64,000 nucleotides of DNA, taken from the NCBI RefSeq assembly GCF_007655005.1, contig NZ_SZVW01000021.1, forward strand, positions 62,001 through 126,000, in the 5' to 3' direction. A program made the translations under genes and the position numbers. Positions 8,524-16,360 of this stretch are shown piece after piece (the stretch's first letter is position 1; each line of letters begins with the position of its first letter). Under the pieces are notes generated by a model. That model ran no database searches, had not been told where the DNA came from, and saw only the letters and a list, made by a program, of their open reading frames with translations. This stretch comes from Streptomyces tibetensis (lineage in GTDB: Bacteria; Actinomycetota; Actinomycetes; Streptomycetales; Streptomycetaceae).

Positions 8524-9309
8524 ATGCGTACTGAACTCGCCTCGGAACCGGGAGACGCCGACCGCCCCAACGAGGACTTCGCCGCTGTCGGGCTACCGGC
8601 CTCGGGGCAGGGCGGTTCGGTCGTCGTCCTGGACGGGGTCACGCCGCCGAGAACCGGGACGGGCTGTCTGCATTCCGTTCCCTGGTTCACCGCACGCCTC
8701 GGTGGAGCACTGACCGAACTGACCGTTTCACTCCCGGATGTCCCCCTGGTCGACGCCTTGTCCCGCGCCATCGCGCGTACCTCCGAGGCGCACGCCGCAA
8801 CCTGTGACCTTTCTCACCCTCGAACCCCTCAGGCCACGGTGGTCGTCGCCCGATGGAATCCGGACACGGTGGAGTATCTGGTCCTGTCCGACTCGGCTCT
8901 GCTCCTTGAGTCGCCGGACGGCGTGGTGACGCCCCTCCTCGACGACCGGCTGGCCCTGCTCCCCCGCTCGGCGCTCGCCACGGACGCGCTGGTGGACTCC
9001 ACGTTCCGCAACATGGAGGGCGGCTTCTTCACGGCTGCCGCCGACCCCTCGGTGGCGGCCCGGTCGGTGACCGGAACCGTGCCCCGTCACGAGGTCCGCG
9101 CCCTGGCCGCGCTGACGGACGGCGCGACCCGCTGGGTCGAACGGTTCGAGGAGGGTGACTGGACGGACTGCTTCCACCTGATCCGCACGGAGGGGCCCCA
9201 GGCCCTGGTCGACCGCGTCCGGACACTGGAGCGGTCGGACGCCGCCACGACGTTCCTGGGCAGGAGCAAGAGGCACGACGACGCGACGGCGGTGTTCGTC
9301 GAGTTCTAG
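8524..9309 (+). CDS. PP2C-family protein phosphatase-like protein
   Basis: A 261-residue soluble protein with PP2C (PPM) motifs. These are the N-terminal RPNEDFAAV (Asp of motif I), VVVLDGV (motif II Asp-Gly), the central LALTDGATRW matching the DG metal-binding motif, and a C-terminal KRHDDATAVF supplying the last aspartates. These residues normally bind two Mn2+ or Mg2+ ions for Ser/Thr dephosphorylation, so catalysis is plausible. The ATG at 8524 is chosen because homology-like sequence begins there; the frame is open upstream. It is divergent from the conservon. Streptomyces PP2C proteins often act with anti-sigma kinases, but no partner is adjacent. Confidence 0.75.
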   Translation: MRTELASEPGDADRPNEDFAAVGLPASGQGGSVVVLDGVTPPRTGTGCLHSVPWFTARLGGALTELTVSLPDVPLVDALSRAIARTSEAHAATCDLSHPRTPQATVVVARWNPDTVEYLVLSDSALLLESPDGVVTPLLDDRLALLPRSALATDALVDSTFRNMEGGFFTAAADPSVAARSVTGTVPRHEVRALAALTDGATRWVERFEEGDWTDCFHLIRTEGPQALVDRVRTLERSDAATTFLGRSKRHDDATAVFVEF

Positions 9310-9338
9310 GCGGCTGCCCGCTTTCCGGGCGGCCGCGA

Positions 9339-9500
9339 CCGGGGCGTGGTTCTCATCCGGGGCGTGCTCCTGGGCCGCGGCGTGCTTCTCGTCCGGGGCG
9401 TGCCTCTGGACCGAGGCCTGTTTCTCGACCGGGGCGTGCTTCTCATCCGGGGCGTGCGTCTCGTCCGGGGCGTGCTTCTGAGCCGGGGCCTACTTCTCCA
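9339..9500. repeat. Tandem array of nine 18-bp units
   Basis: Nine consecutive 18-base units of the form CCGGGGCGTGCTTCTCGT with two to six substitutions each. The last unit contains the stop codon and final codons of the MarR gene on the minus strand. Because 18 is a multiple of three, the array read on the minus strand beyond the TAG stop gives a hexapeptide series like APDEKH, so the array behaves like a former or potential C-terminal tail. Confidence 0.9.
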
Positions 9501-9981
9501 TGCCGCGGTTGAGCTGGTTCAGCAGCCGGGCCAGTTCCGTGACCTCGCGGGAGTCCCAGTCGGCCAGGCGACCGGCGTAGCGCGCGCGGCGGGCCTCCCG
9601 GACCCGGCGGACGCGGTCGTGGCCCTCCTGGGTGAGGGCGACGAGCCAGGCGCGTCCGTCGGCGGGGTCGGGCTCGCGCGCGACCAGCCCGAGTTCCTCC
9701 AGGGCGCGCAGCTGGCGGGACATCGTCGCCTTGCCGACCCCGATGTAGGCGGCCAGCTCCGTGGCCCGCTGCTTCCCGTACTCGTCCAGCCGCACGAGCA
9801 GGCCGTACGCGGACGACTCCAGGTCGGGGTGGACCTCGCGGGCCATCTCGCCCTGGCTGGCCCGGGCGCGCCGCAGCAGCACGGTCAGTTCGCGCTCCAG
9901 CGCCAGGAAGGCGGGCTGATCCACACCGGTTCCGGCCACACCGGCGTCGCGGTGTCCGTCGTCGTTGCCGCCCTCGTGCAC
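9490..9981 (-). CDS. MarR-family transcriptional regulator
   Basis: About 163 residues with a MarR winged helix: YGLLVRLDEYGKQRATELAA, recognition helix VGKATMSRQLRALEELGLV, and wing REPDPADGRAWLVALTQEG. Flanking helices form the dimer interface. I chose the GTG at 9981 (VHEGGNDDGHR), preceded by GAGGCAGGGG; the frame is open to 10113. MarR proteins repress efflux or catabolic genes until a phenolic or other ligand binds. The neighbours are a phosphatase (convergent) and lon (same strand, upstream), neither an obvious target. The C-terminus ends inside the 18-bp repeat array. Confidence 0.88.
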   Translation of the reverse strand: MHEGGNDDGHRDAGVAGTGVDQPAFLALERELTVLLRRARASQGEMAREVHPDLESSAYGLLVRLDEYGKQRATELAAYIGVGKATMSRQLRALEELGLVAREPDPADGRAWLVALTQEGHDRVRRVREARRARYAGRLADWDSREVTELARLLNQLNRGMEK

Positions 9982-10118
9982 GTCAGCCCCTGCCTCGGTC
10001 GTCGCCCGGCCGTGAGAGTTCCGGTACCTGGATTTTCCGCCACCTGCCGTGCTCACCGCAGTTCGGCAAGTATTCCGCAGGTCAGGGCGTCCGTGTCCAC
10101 AGGGCCACCACACGGTGA

Positions 10119-10152
10119 AGGCCCGGGCCTCCCGCAGGGGGAACCCGGGCCT
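10119..10152 (-). terminator. Putative terminator downstream of lon
   Basis: Nine-base stem AGGCCCGGG / CCCGGGCCT (10119-10127 with 10144-10152) with additional pairing possible in the loop. It lies 21 bases past the lon stop. There is no clear U-tract, as is common for Streptomyces terminators. Confidence 0.65.
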
Positions 10153-10173
10153 CCCTCTATCCGGTCACGTCCG

Positions 10174-12588
10174 TCACGCCGCGACCGGAACCTCCGGCGT
10201 GGCACCCGCGGTGGCGGGCGCGAGCGCCAGCTCCAGGACCTGGCGGACGTCGGTGACGGCGTGGACGTCGAGCTTGTCCAGCACCTCCGCCGGGACGTCG
10301 TCCAGGTCGGGCTCGTTGCGCTTGGGGATGATCACCGTGGTGACACCCGCCCGGTGCGCGGCGAGCAGCTTCTGCTTCACACCGCCGATCGGCAGGACCC
10401 GCCCGGTCAGCGAGACCTCGCCGGTCATCGCCACGTCCGTACGGACCAGCCGGCCGGACAGCAGGGACGCGAGGGCCGTCGTCATCGTGACGCCGGCGCT
10501 CGGGCCGTCCTTGGGCACCGCCCCCGCCGGGAAGTGGATGTGCACGCCCCGGTCCTTCAGGTCGCCCACCGGCAGTTCCAGCTCGGCTCCGTGGGAGCGC
10601 AGGAAGCTCAGCGCGATCTGCGCGGACTCCTTCATCACGTCGCCCAGCTGACCGGTCAGGGTCAGTCCGGCCGCGCCCGTCTCCGGGTCGGCCAGGGACG
10701 CCTCGACGTACAGGACGTCACCGCCCGCTCCCGTCACCGCGAGGCCGGTCGCCACGCCGGGGACGGACGTCCGCCGCTCGGCCGGGTCCTGGGCGGACTC
10801 GGGCACGTGGTGCGGCCGGCCGATCAGATCGCGCAGGTCCTCGTCCCGGACGGTGAAGGGCAGCTTCCGCTCGCCCAGTTCGTGCTGGGCGGCGACCCTG
10901 CGCAGCAGCCGTGCGACGGACCGCTCCAGGGTGCGCACGCCCGCCTCGCGGGTGTACTCACCGGCGAGCTTGCGCAGCGCGCCCTCGTCGATGGTCACCT
11001 CGTCCTCGCCGAGCCCGGCCCGCTCCAGCTGGCGCGGGAGCAGGTGGTCACGGGCGATGACGACCTTCTCGTCCTCGGTGTAGCCGTCCAGGCGGACGAT
11101 CTCCATCCGGTCGGCCAGGGCCTCCGGGATCGCCTCCAGGACGTTGGCGGTGGCGAGGAAGACGACGTCGGACAGGTCCAGCTCGACCTCCAGGTAGTGG
11201 TCCCGGAAGGTGTGGTTCTGCGCCGGGTCGAGCACTTCGAGGAGGGCGGCGGCCGGGTCGCCCCGGAAGTCCGAGCCCACCTTGTCGATCTCGTCGAGCA
11301 GCACGACCGGGTTCATCGAGCCGGCCTCCTTGATGGCCCGGACGATCCGGCCCGGCAGCGCGCCGACGTACGTACGCCGGTGGCCGCGGACCTCGGCCTC
11401 GTCGCGGACGCCACCGAGAGCGACGCGGACGAACTTGCGGCCCATGGCGTGGGCGACGGACTCGCCCAGGCTGGTCTTGCCGACGCCGGGAGGCCCGACG
11501 AGCGCGAGCACGGCACCGCCGCGCCGCCCGCCGACCACGCCCAGCCCCCTGGCGGTACGCCGCTTGCGCACCGCCAGGTACTCGGTGATCCGCTCCTTCA
11601 CGTCCTCCAGGCCGGAGTGCTCGGCGTCGAGGACGGCCTGGGCGCCCTGGATGTCGTAGGCGTCCTCGGTGCGTTCGTTCCACGGCATCTCCAGGACCGT
11701 GTCGAGCCAGGTGCGGATCCAGGAGCCCTCGGGCGACTGGTCGGAGGAGCGCTCCAGCTTGTCGACCTCCTTGAGCGCGGCCTCGCGGACCTTCTCGGGC
11801 AGGTCGGCGGCCTCCACGCGGGTGCGGTAGTCGTCGGACTCCTCGCCCTCCTGCTCGCCGCCCAGCTCGCGCAGCTCCTTGCGCACGGCGTCCAGCTGAC
11901 GGCGCAGCAGGAACTCGCGCTGCTGCTTGTCGACGCCCTCCTGGACGTCCTTGGCGATCGACTCGGCCACGTCCTGCTCGGCGAGGTGGTCGCGCAGCTG
12001 CTGGGTGGCGAGCTTCAGCCGGGCCACCGGGTCGGCGGTCTCCAGCAGTGCGACCTTCTGGTCGGTGGTCAGGAACGGCGAGTAGCCGGAGTTGTCGGCC
12101 AGCGCCGAGACGTCGTCGATGGCCTGGACCCGGTCGACGACCTGCCAGGCGCCGCGCTTGCGCAGCCAGGCGGTGGCGAGGGCCTTGTATTCCTTCACCA
12201 GTTCGGCGAGATGCCCGGGCAGGGGCTCCGGCACGGTCTCGTCGACCTGGGTGCCTTCCACCCAGAGGGCGGCCCCGGGGCCCGTGGTCCCCGCGCCGAT
12301 GCGCACCCGCCCCCGGCCGCGGATCAGCGCGCCCGGGTCGCCGTCGGCCAGCCGGCCGACCTGCTCGACGGTGCCGAGGACACCGGTGTTCGCGTAGGTC
12401 CCGTCGATGCGTGGCACCAGGAGTACCCGGGGCTTTCCGGGCGTTGACCGGGCAGCGGCCTGGGCGGCCTCCACCGCGGCACGGACCTCGGAATCGCTCA
12501 GGTCCAGCGGGACCACCATCCCGGGCAGCACGACCTCCTCGTCGAGCGGCAGCACGGGCAGGGTGAGCGGTGTGGACGTCGAAGCCAT
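10174..12588 (-). CDS. lon: ATP-dependent Lon protease
   Basis: An 804-residue cytoplasmic AAA+ serine protease for misfolded and regulatory proteins. The N-terminal LON substrate domain starts at LTLPVLPLDEEVVLPGM, followed by a coiled-coil linker (near residues 185-260). The AAA+ module has Walker A GPPGVGKTSLGES and Walker B PVVLLDEIDKVG. The C-terminal protease domain has the catalytic Ser in KDGPSAGVTM and a Lys in the following GEVSLTGRVLPIGGVKQK region. The ATG at 12588 follows GGGGAGATC and gives the usual length. A HAIR-like inverted repeat 23 bases upstream suggests HspR control, as established for lon in S. lividans. Confidence 0.97.
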   Translation of the reverse strand: MASTSTPLTLPVLPLDEEVVLPGMVVPLDLSDSEVRAAVEAAQAAARSTPGKPRVLLVPRIDGTYANTGVLGTVEQVGRLADGDPGALIRGRGRVRIGAGTTGPGAALWVEGTQVDETVPEPLPGHLAELVKEYKALATAWLRKRGAWQVVDRVQAIDDVSALADNSGYSPFLTTDQKVALLETADPVARLKLATQQLRDHLAEQDVAESIAKDVQEGVDKQQREFLLRRQLDAVRKELRELGGEQEGEESDDYRTRVEAADLPEKVREAALKEVDKLERSSDQSPEGSWIRTWLDTVLEMPWNERTEDAYDIQGAQAVLDAEHSGLEDVKERITEYLAVRKRRTARGLGVVGGRRGGAVLALVGPPGVGKTSLGESVAHAMGRKFVRVALGGVRDEAEVRGHRRTYVGALPGRIVRAIKEAGSMNPVVLLDEIDKVGSDFRGDPAAALLEVLDPAQNHTFRDHYLEVELDLSDVVFLATANVLEAIPEALADRMEIVRLDGYTEDEKVVIARDHLLPRQLERAGLGEDEVTIDEGALRKLAGEYTREAGVRTLERSVARLLRRVAAQHELGERKLPFTVRDEDLRDLIGRPHHVPESAQDPAERRTSVPGVATGLAVTGAGGDVLYVEASLADPETGAAGLTLTGQLGDVMKESAQIALSFLRSHGAELELPVGDLKDRGVHIHFPAGAVPKDGPSAGVTMTTALASLLSGRLVRTDVAMTGEVSLTGRVLPIGGVKQKLLAAHRAGVTTVIIPKRNEPDLDDVPAEVLDKLDVHAVTDVRQVLELALAPATAGATPEVPVAA

Positions 12589-12610
12589 GATCTCCCCTTC
12601 GGCAGTCAAG

Positions 12611-12629
12611 TTGAGCTATGCCGACTCAA
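12611..12629. promoter_or_regulatory. HAIR-like element (HspR operator) upstream of lon
   Basis: TTGAG-N9-CTCAA lies at 12611-12629, matching the inverted-repeat core of the HAIR consensus CTTGAGT-N7-ACTCAAG with the correct spacing. It is just upstream of the lon RBS on the minus strand. HspR repression of lon through HAIR is known in Streptomyces; the outer bases here are imperfect. Confidence 0.7.
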
Positions 12630-12764
12630 TGCTTGGGCGGGGCCGGATGTTCCCCGGTCGCTGTTCGCTGTCAGCGATCACCTGTGACACCGGGGACGGG
12701 AGGGCACGTAAGCTCCCGGTCAGTAATAGATGAATCGCGATGTCAGTCATTACAGGGGGAGTGC

Positions 12765-13424
12765 ATGGACGGAACCGTGCAGGCATGGGTGAACGGCTGG
12801 GTCGTGTCGCGCGGGGCGGCCCCGCCCCTGACGGAGCCCTGGGGCTGGACGATCGACATGGGCATGTACGGGCACGTCACGCGGCACGTGTTCGGCGCGA
12901 CGGGCGAGGACCTCGACGAGACGACCGTCCGCAAGGTGGCAGGCTCGGTGACCGGGCACGGCGTGTGGCTGAAGGCGTTCCGGGACCCGGAGGTGGTCTC
13001 CGGCTGGCTGGACGACAGCTGGTGGATCGACCCCGAGCCCGGTTACCTGATGACCGTCCCGCTGGCGGCGGACGGCGCCCCGGACGCCCCCGACGGCTAC
13101 CGGCTGCGCGCATGGTCGCGCGGCGGGGTGACCCGTCTGATGGTGGCCGCGCCGGACGGGTCGCTGGCGGCGCGCGGCCAGATCGCCCCGATGGGCGAGA
13201 CCGCCGTCGTCGACCAGATCGAGACCGCCCCCGGGCACCGCCGCATGGGTCTGGGCAGCCTCGTCATGAGGACGCTGCAGAACACCGCCGCCCGGCAGGG
13301 GGCGCGGACCGGCGTCCTGGCCGGGACACCCGCGGGGCGAGGGCTCTACGAGGCACTCGGCTGGGGCGTGGTGGCCACATTGACCAGCGCCAGGCACGAC
13401 CCGCCGGCCTCCGCCCGGGCCTGA
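12765..13424 (+). CDS. GNAT-family N-acetyltransferase
   Basis: A 219-residue protein whose C-terminal half is a GNAT fold. The acetyl-CoA pyrophosphate loop is in VDQIETAPGHRRMGLGSLVM (R/Q-x-x-G-x-G/A-like RRMGLG), followed by a tail GRGLYEALGWGVVATL. The N-terminal 110 residues (WGWTIDMGMYGHVTRHVFGA) resemble the GNAT-associated leader found in other Streptomyces acetyltransferases. The ATG follows GGGGGAG. It is divergent from lon across a 176-base promoter region. The substrate is unknown. Confidence 0.85.
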   Translation: MDGTVQAWVNGWVVSRGAAPPLTEPWGWTIDMGMYGHVTRHVFGATGEDLDETTVRKVAGSVTGHGVWLKAFRDPEVVSGWLDDSWWIDPEPGYLMTVPLAADGAPDAPDGYRLRAWSRGGVTRLMVAAPDGSLAARGQIAPMGETAVVDQIETAPGHRRMGLGSLVMRTLQNTAARQGARTGVLAGTPAGRGLYEALGWGVVATLTSARHDPPASARA

Positions 13425-13440
13425 CGGGCCCCGGTCACCT

Positions 13441-13803
13441 GGGCCTGAAGCGCCTTACGACCAGGCCCCGGCCACCCCGGACCTGAAAGCCGCACGGCCA
13501 GGCCCCCGCCCACCCCGGCCCCGAATCGCCTCACGACCAGGCCCCGGCCACCCCGGACCTGAAAGCCTCACGGCGAGGCCCCCGACCACCCCGGACCCGA
13601 ATCGCCTCACGACCAGGCCCCGGCCACCCCGGACCTGAAAGCCTCACGGCCAGGCCCCCGACCCCCCCGGCCCCGAATCGCCTCACGGCCAGGCCCCGGC
13701 CACCCCGGACCTGAACGCCTCACGGCGAGGCCCCCGACCCCCCCGGCCCCGAATCGCCTCACGGCCAGGCCCCGGCCACCCCGGCCCCGAAGGCCTCACC
13801 GTC
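13441..13803. repeat. Tandem array of alternating 37/39-bp units
   Basis: About nine to ten units that alternate between a form ending CCTGAAAGC and one ending CCGAATCGC, giving a super-unit of roughly 76 bases. The common core is CTCACG(A/G)CCAGGCCCC-GGCCACCCCGG with small variations. The array fills the gap between the convergent GNAT and membrane-protein genes. Its last unit resembles the actual 3' end and stop region of the membrane gene at 13802, suggesting the array arose by amplification of that gene tail. Confidence 0.88.
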
Positions 13804-14629
13804 AGGTCCGGGCCACCCCGAGGCCGGTCTCGTACCACCGCCGGACCAGCGGCCAGGTCGCGATCCCGATGCCCAGGGCGATGAGGTGTCCCCAGTTCGT
13901 CATCGGATCGGCGTAGGCGAGCAGGTCCTGGAGCAGCATCCAGCCGAACGCGGTCAGCAGTGGCAGGCGCTGCCACAGCGGCAGCAGTCCGGCCAGGGCG
14001 CCGATACCGGCGGCGACGCCGAAGCTGACGCCGTAGTCGAGGCGGTGCAGGGAGCTGTCGGGAAGGTGCCCGGCCAGGACCGCGAGGCCCACCGGGACCT
14101 CTGTCGCGAGAGTGGCGAGGACGTGCCCGAGCAGGAAGACGCCGGCCGTGCGCACGCCCCCGATCCGCCGTTCCAGCGCGGTCAGCACCAGCACGAAGGC
14201 GAGGGCGAACGGCGAGGTCACCCCGCCCGCGACCCACAGCGCGCTGCCGACCAGCACCAGCTCCGGCGTGCGCACCAGGTGCGTCACATCCGTGCTGGAG
14301 CCCTGGAGCAGGGCGTGCACGAGGGCGGGATTCGCGTGCGCGGAGATCAGCGAGGTGAGGCAGAGGAGGAGTGCGTATCCGAAGGTGAACGGCGTACCGG
14401 TGGGGGTGGGCAGCAGCCGCCAGGGGCGCAAACGGGGCAGCAGCCCCCAGGGGCGCGGTCGTCGCCCGGGCCCTGCCGCCGGACCGGGCTGCCGTGCTCC
14501 CGCGACCGCCCGCTCACCCGGGCCCCGCTGCCGCGGCACCCCGTCCAGCAGCCGCGGCGCATCGGCGTCGGGCGCGCCGGTCGGCGTCGGCGCGACCCTG
14601 TCGCGGGGCGGCGCGGTGCGTTCCACCAC
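13802..14629 (-). CDS. Rhomboid-like integral membrane protein
   Basis: About 275 residues. The first 75 are Pro/Arg-rich and probably cytoplasmic. At least six hydrophobic segments follow, for example FTFGYALLLCLTSLI, VLVGSALWVAGGVTSPFALA, AGVFLLGHVLATLATEVPV, DYGVSFGVAAGIGALAGLLP and WGHLIALGIGIATWPLV. The YGVSFG and GHL patterns recall rhomboid-like proteins, but a convincing GxSG/His dyad is not clear (GVSFG is the nearest), so peptidase activity is doubtful. The start is one of two adjacent GTGs at 14629/14626 behind GGAAGGAG. The open frame to 15286 is rejected because it runs antisense through the next gene. Confidence 0.7.
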   Translation of the reverse strand: MVERTAPPRDRVAPTPTGAPDADAPRLLDGVPRQRGPGERAVAGARQPGPAAGPGRRPRPWGLLPRLRPWRLLPTPTGTPFTFGYALLLCLTSLISAHANPALVHALLQGSSTDVTHLVRTPELVLVGSALWVAGGVTSPFALAFVLVLTALERRIGGVRTAGVFLLGHVLATLATEVPVGLAVLAGHLPDSSLHRLDYGVSFGVAAGIGALAGLLPLWQRLPLLTAFGWMLLQDLLAYADPMTNWGHLIALGIGIATWPLVRRWYETGLGVART

Positions 14630-14806
14630 CGGCACTCCTTCCGTCAGGTCCCAGCCTTCGCTCCGAACACTCCGCTGTCTGTGACCCTCGCCACGCGCGA
14701 GCCGATTCACAGCAACCCGAAAGCCCCGCCCCGCGTCCCTCCGGCCCCCCGCGAGGCCCGGCGAAATGCGAGGCGCCACACGCTCCACCCCTGTCAGGAT
14801 GCCCCC

Positions 14807-15484
14807 ATGCCTTCCTCCTACGACATTCCCGACGTCCTGGACCGTCGCGAGGGCCCCCACGGTGAGGTGGTGCTGCGGCGGCACGGTGACCGGCTGGAGA
14901 TCATCGCCAACGGCTGTTTCCTGATGGACACCTCCGACGGCCGCTCGGAGCGGCGGCTGGTCGACGCGGCGCTGGACGCGCTGGCCGGCCGGGACCACCC
15001 CGACGTCCTGATCGGCGGACTCGGTGTCGGCTTCTCCCTCGCGCACGCCGCCGCTGACCCGCGCTGGGGGCGGATCACGGTGGTGGAACGCGAGCACGCG
15101 ATCGTCGAATGGCACCGCGACGGCCCGCTCTCCACGCTCTCGGCCCGGGCCCTGGCGGACCCCCGCACGCACATCGTCGAGGCCGATCTCGTCGCACACG
15201 TCAATGAGACATCCGACACGTACGACGCCCTGTGCCTCGACATCGACAACGGACCCGGCTGGACCGTCACGGAGGGCAACGAACATCTCTACCGGGAAGC
15301 CGGACTGACAAGCTGCGCAAGGGTGTTGAGACCCGGCGGGGTGCTGGCCGTCTGGTCCGCCCAGCCGTCACCGGAATTCGAAGAAACCTTGCGGAATGCC
15401 GGGTTCCAACGGGTGCGTACCGAAGAGATCCCGGTTGCCCGGGGCGTTCCGGACGTCGTACACCTCGCCATCCGCCCTGGATAG
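14807..15484 (+). CDS. Spermidine synthase-like methyltransferase-fold protein
   Basis: A 225-residue protein with the spermidine synthase Rossmann core. VLIGGLGVGFSLAHAAADP is the nucleotide/SAM loop, ITVVEREHAIVEWHR has the acidic residue that binds the ribose, and DALCLDIDNGPGW replaces the usual proton-acceptor region. It lacks the N-terminal beta-strand domain of true polyamine synthases, so aminopropyl transfer is uncertain; many actinobacterial relatives are unassigned SpeE-like proteins. The ATG at 14807 follows GTCAGGATG. It diverges from the membrane-protein gene and lies upstream of a two-component pair with a 135-base gap. Confidence 0.78.
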   Translation: MPSSYDIPDVLDRREGPHGEVVLRRHGDRLEIIANGCFLMDTSDGRSERRLVDAALDALAGRDHPDVLIGGLGVGFSLAHAAADPRWGRITVVEREHAIVEWHRDGPLSTLSARALADPRTHIVEADLVAHVNETSDTYDALCLDIDNGPGWTVTEGNEHLYREAGLTSCARVLRPGGVLAVWSAQPSPEFEETLRNAGFQRVRTEEIPVARGVPDVVHLAIRPG

Positions 15485-15619
15485 CAAAGGCGTACTGACT
15501 CCCCGTACGCTGCTCCCCTGACGCCGATCATTCAAGCGTCAATCGCAACCATGCGCAGGCATAGCCAGTCAGAAGGAATCACCCCACTGATTCCGGAAAG
15601 CACACCCCAGGGGCGGGCG

Positions 15620-16360
15620 ATGGAGCAGACACAGACCTCCCACAACGGTTCGGCGACGGCTACTCCGGGCGCGCAGCGCCGGGTCCTGGTGGTCGAGGAC
15701 GACGCGACGATCGTGGACGCCATCGCGACCCGCCTGCGGGCCGAGGGATTCCTCGTGCAAACAGCGGGCGACGGCCCGGCCGCGGTCGACACGGCCGAGG
15801 CGTGGCAGCCCGACCTGCTGATCCTCGACATCATGCTGCCCGGCTTCGACGGTCTGGAGGTCTGCCGGCGCGTGCAGGCCGCCCGCCCGGTGCCGGTGAT
15901 GATGCTCACCGCGCGCGACGACGAGACCGACATGCTGGTCGGCCTCGGTGTCGGCGCCGACGACTACATGACCAAGCCGTTCTCCATGCGGGAGCTGGCG
16001 GCGCGCGTGCACGTCCTGCTGCGCCGGGTGGAGCGGGCCGCCATCGCGGCGGCCACCCCCCGCTCCGGCATCCTGCGCCTCGGTGAGCTGGAGATCGACC
16101 ACGCACAGCGCCGGGTCCGGGTGCGCAGCGAGGACGTCCACCTGACGCCCACCGAGTTCGACCTGCTGGTGTGCCTGGCCAACACCCCGCGCGCGGTGCT
16201 CTCCCGTGAGCAGCTCCTCGCCGAGGTCTGGGACTGGGCGGACGCCTCCGGTACGCGCACGGTCGACAGCCACATCAAGGCCCTGCGCCGGAAGATCGGC
16301 GCCGAGCGGATCCGCACGGTGCACGGCGTGGGTTACGCCCTGGAGACCCCGACGCCATGA
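15620..16360 (+). CDS. OmpR/PhoB-family response regulator
   Basis: About 246 residues. The receiver domain has the acidic pair VVEDDATI, phospho-acceptor Asp in PDLLILDIMLPGFDGL, the conserved Thr in MMLTARDDE and Lys in DDYMTKPFSM. The C-terminal winged helix begins at GELEIDHAQRRVRV and includes LTPTEFDLLVCLA and TVDSHIKALRRKIG. The start is probably ATG 15620 (MEQTQTSH); an in-frame ATG at 15551 is possible. The kinase gene follows with a four-base ATGA overlap, so the two form one signalling operon. The stimulus is not known. Confidence 0.94.
   Translation: MEQTQTSHNGSATATPGAQRRVLVVEDDATIVDAIATRLRAEGFLVQTAGDGPAAVDTAEAWQPDLLILDIMLPGFDGLEVCRRVQAARPVPVMMLTARDDETDMLVGLGVGADDYMTKPFSMRELAARVHVLLRRVERAAIAAATPRSGILRLGELEIDHAQRRVRVRSEDVHLTPTEFDLLVCLANTPRAVLSREQLLAEVWDWADASGTRTVDSHIKALRRKIGAERIRTVHGVGYALETPTP

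Noticed and set aside
9883..13000. Long plus-strand frames over lon and MarR
   Set aside because: They are shadows of lon, whose Walker A and serine protease motifs are intact.
13802..14629. Active rhomboid protease
   Set aside because: A convincing GxSG serine with a partner histidine in the right helices could not be identified, so only rhomboid-like is used.
14630..15286. Upstream extension of the rhomboid-like protein
   Set aside because: It would be antisense to the spermidine-synthase-like gene, and a ribosome site precedes the GTG at 14629.
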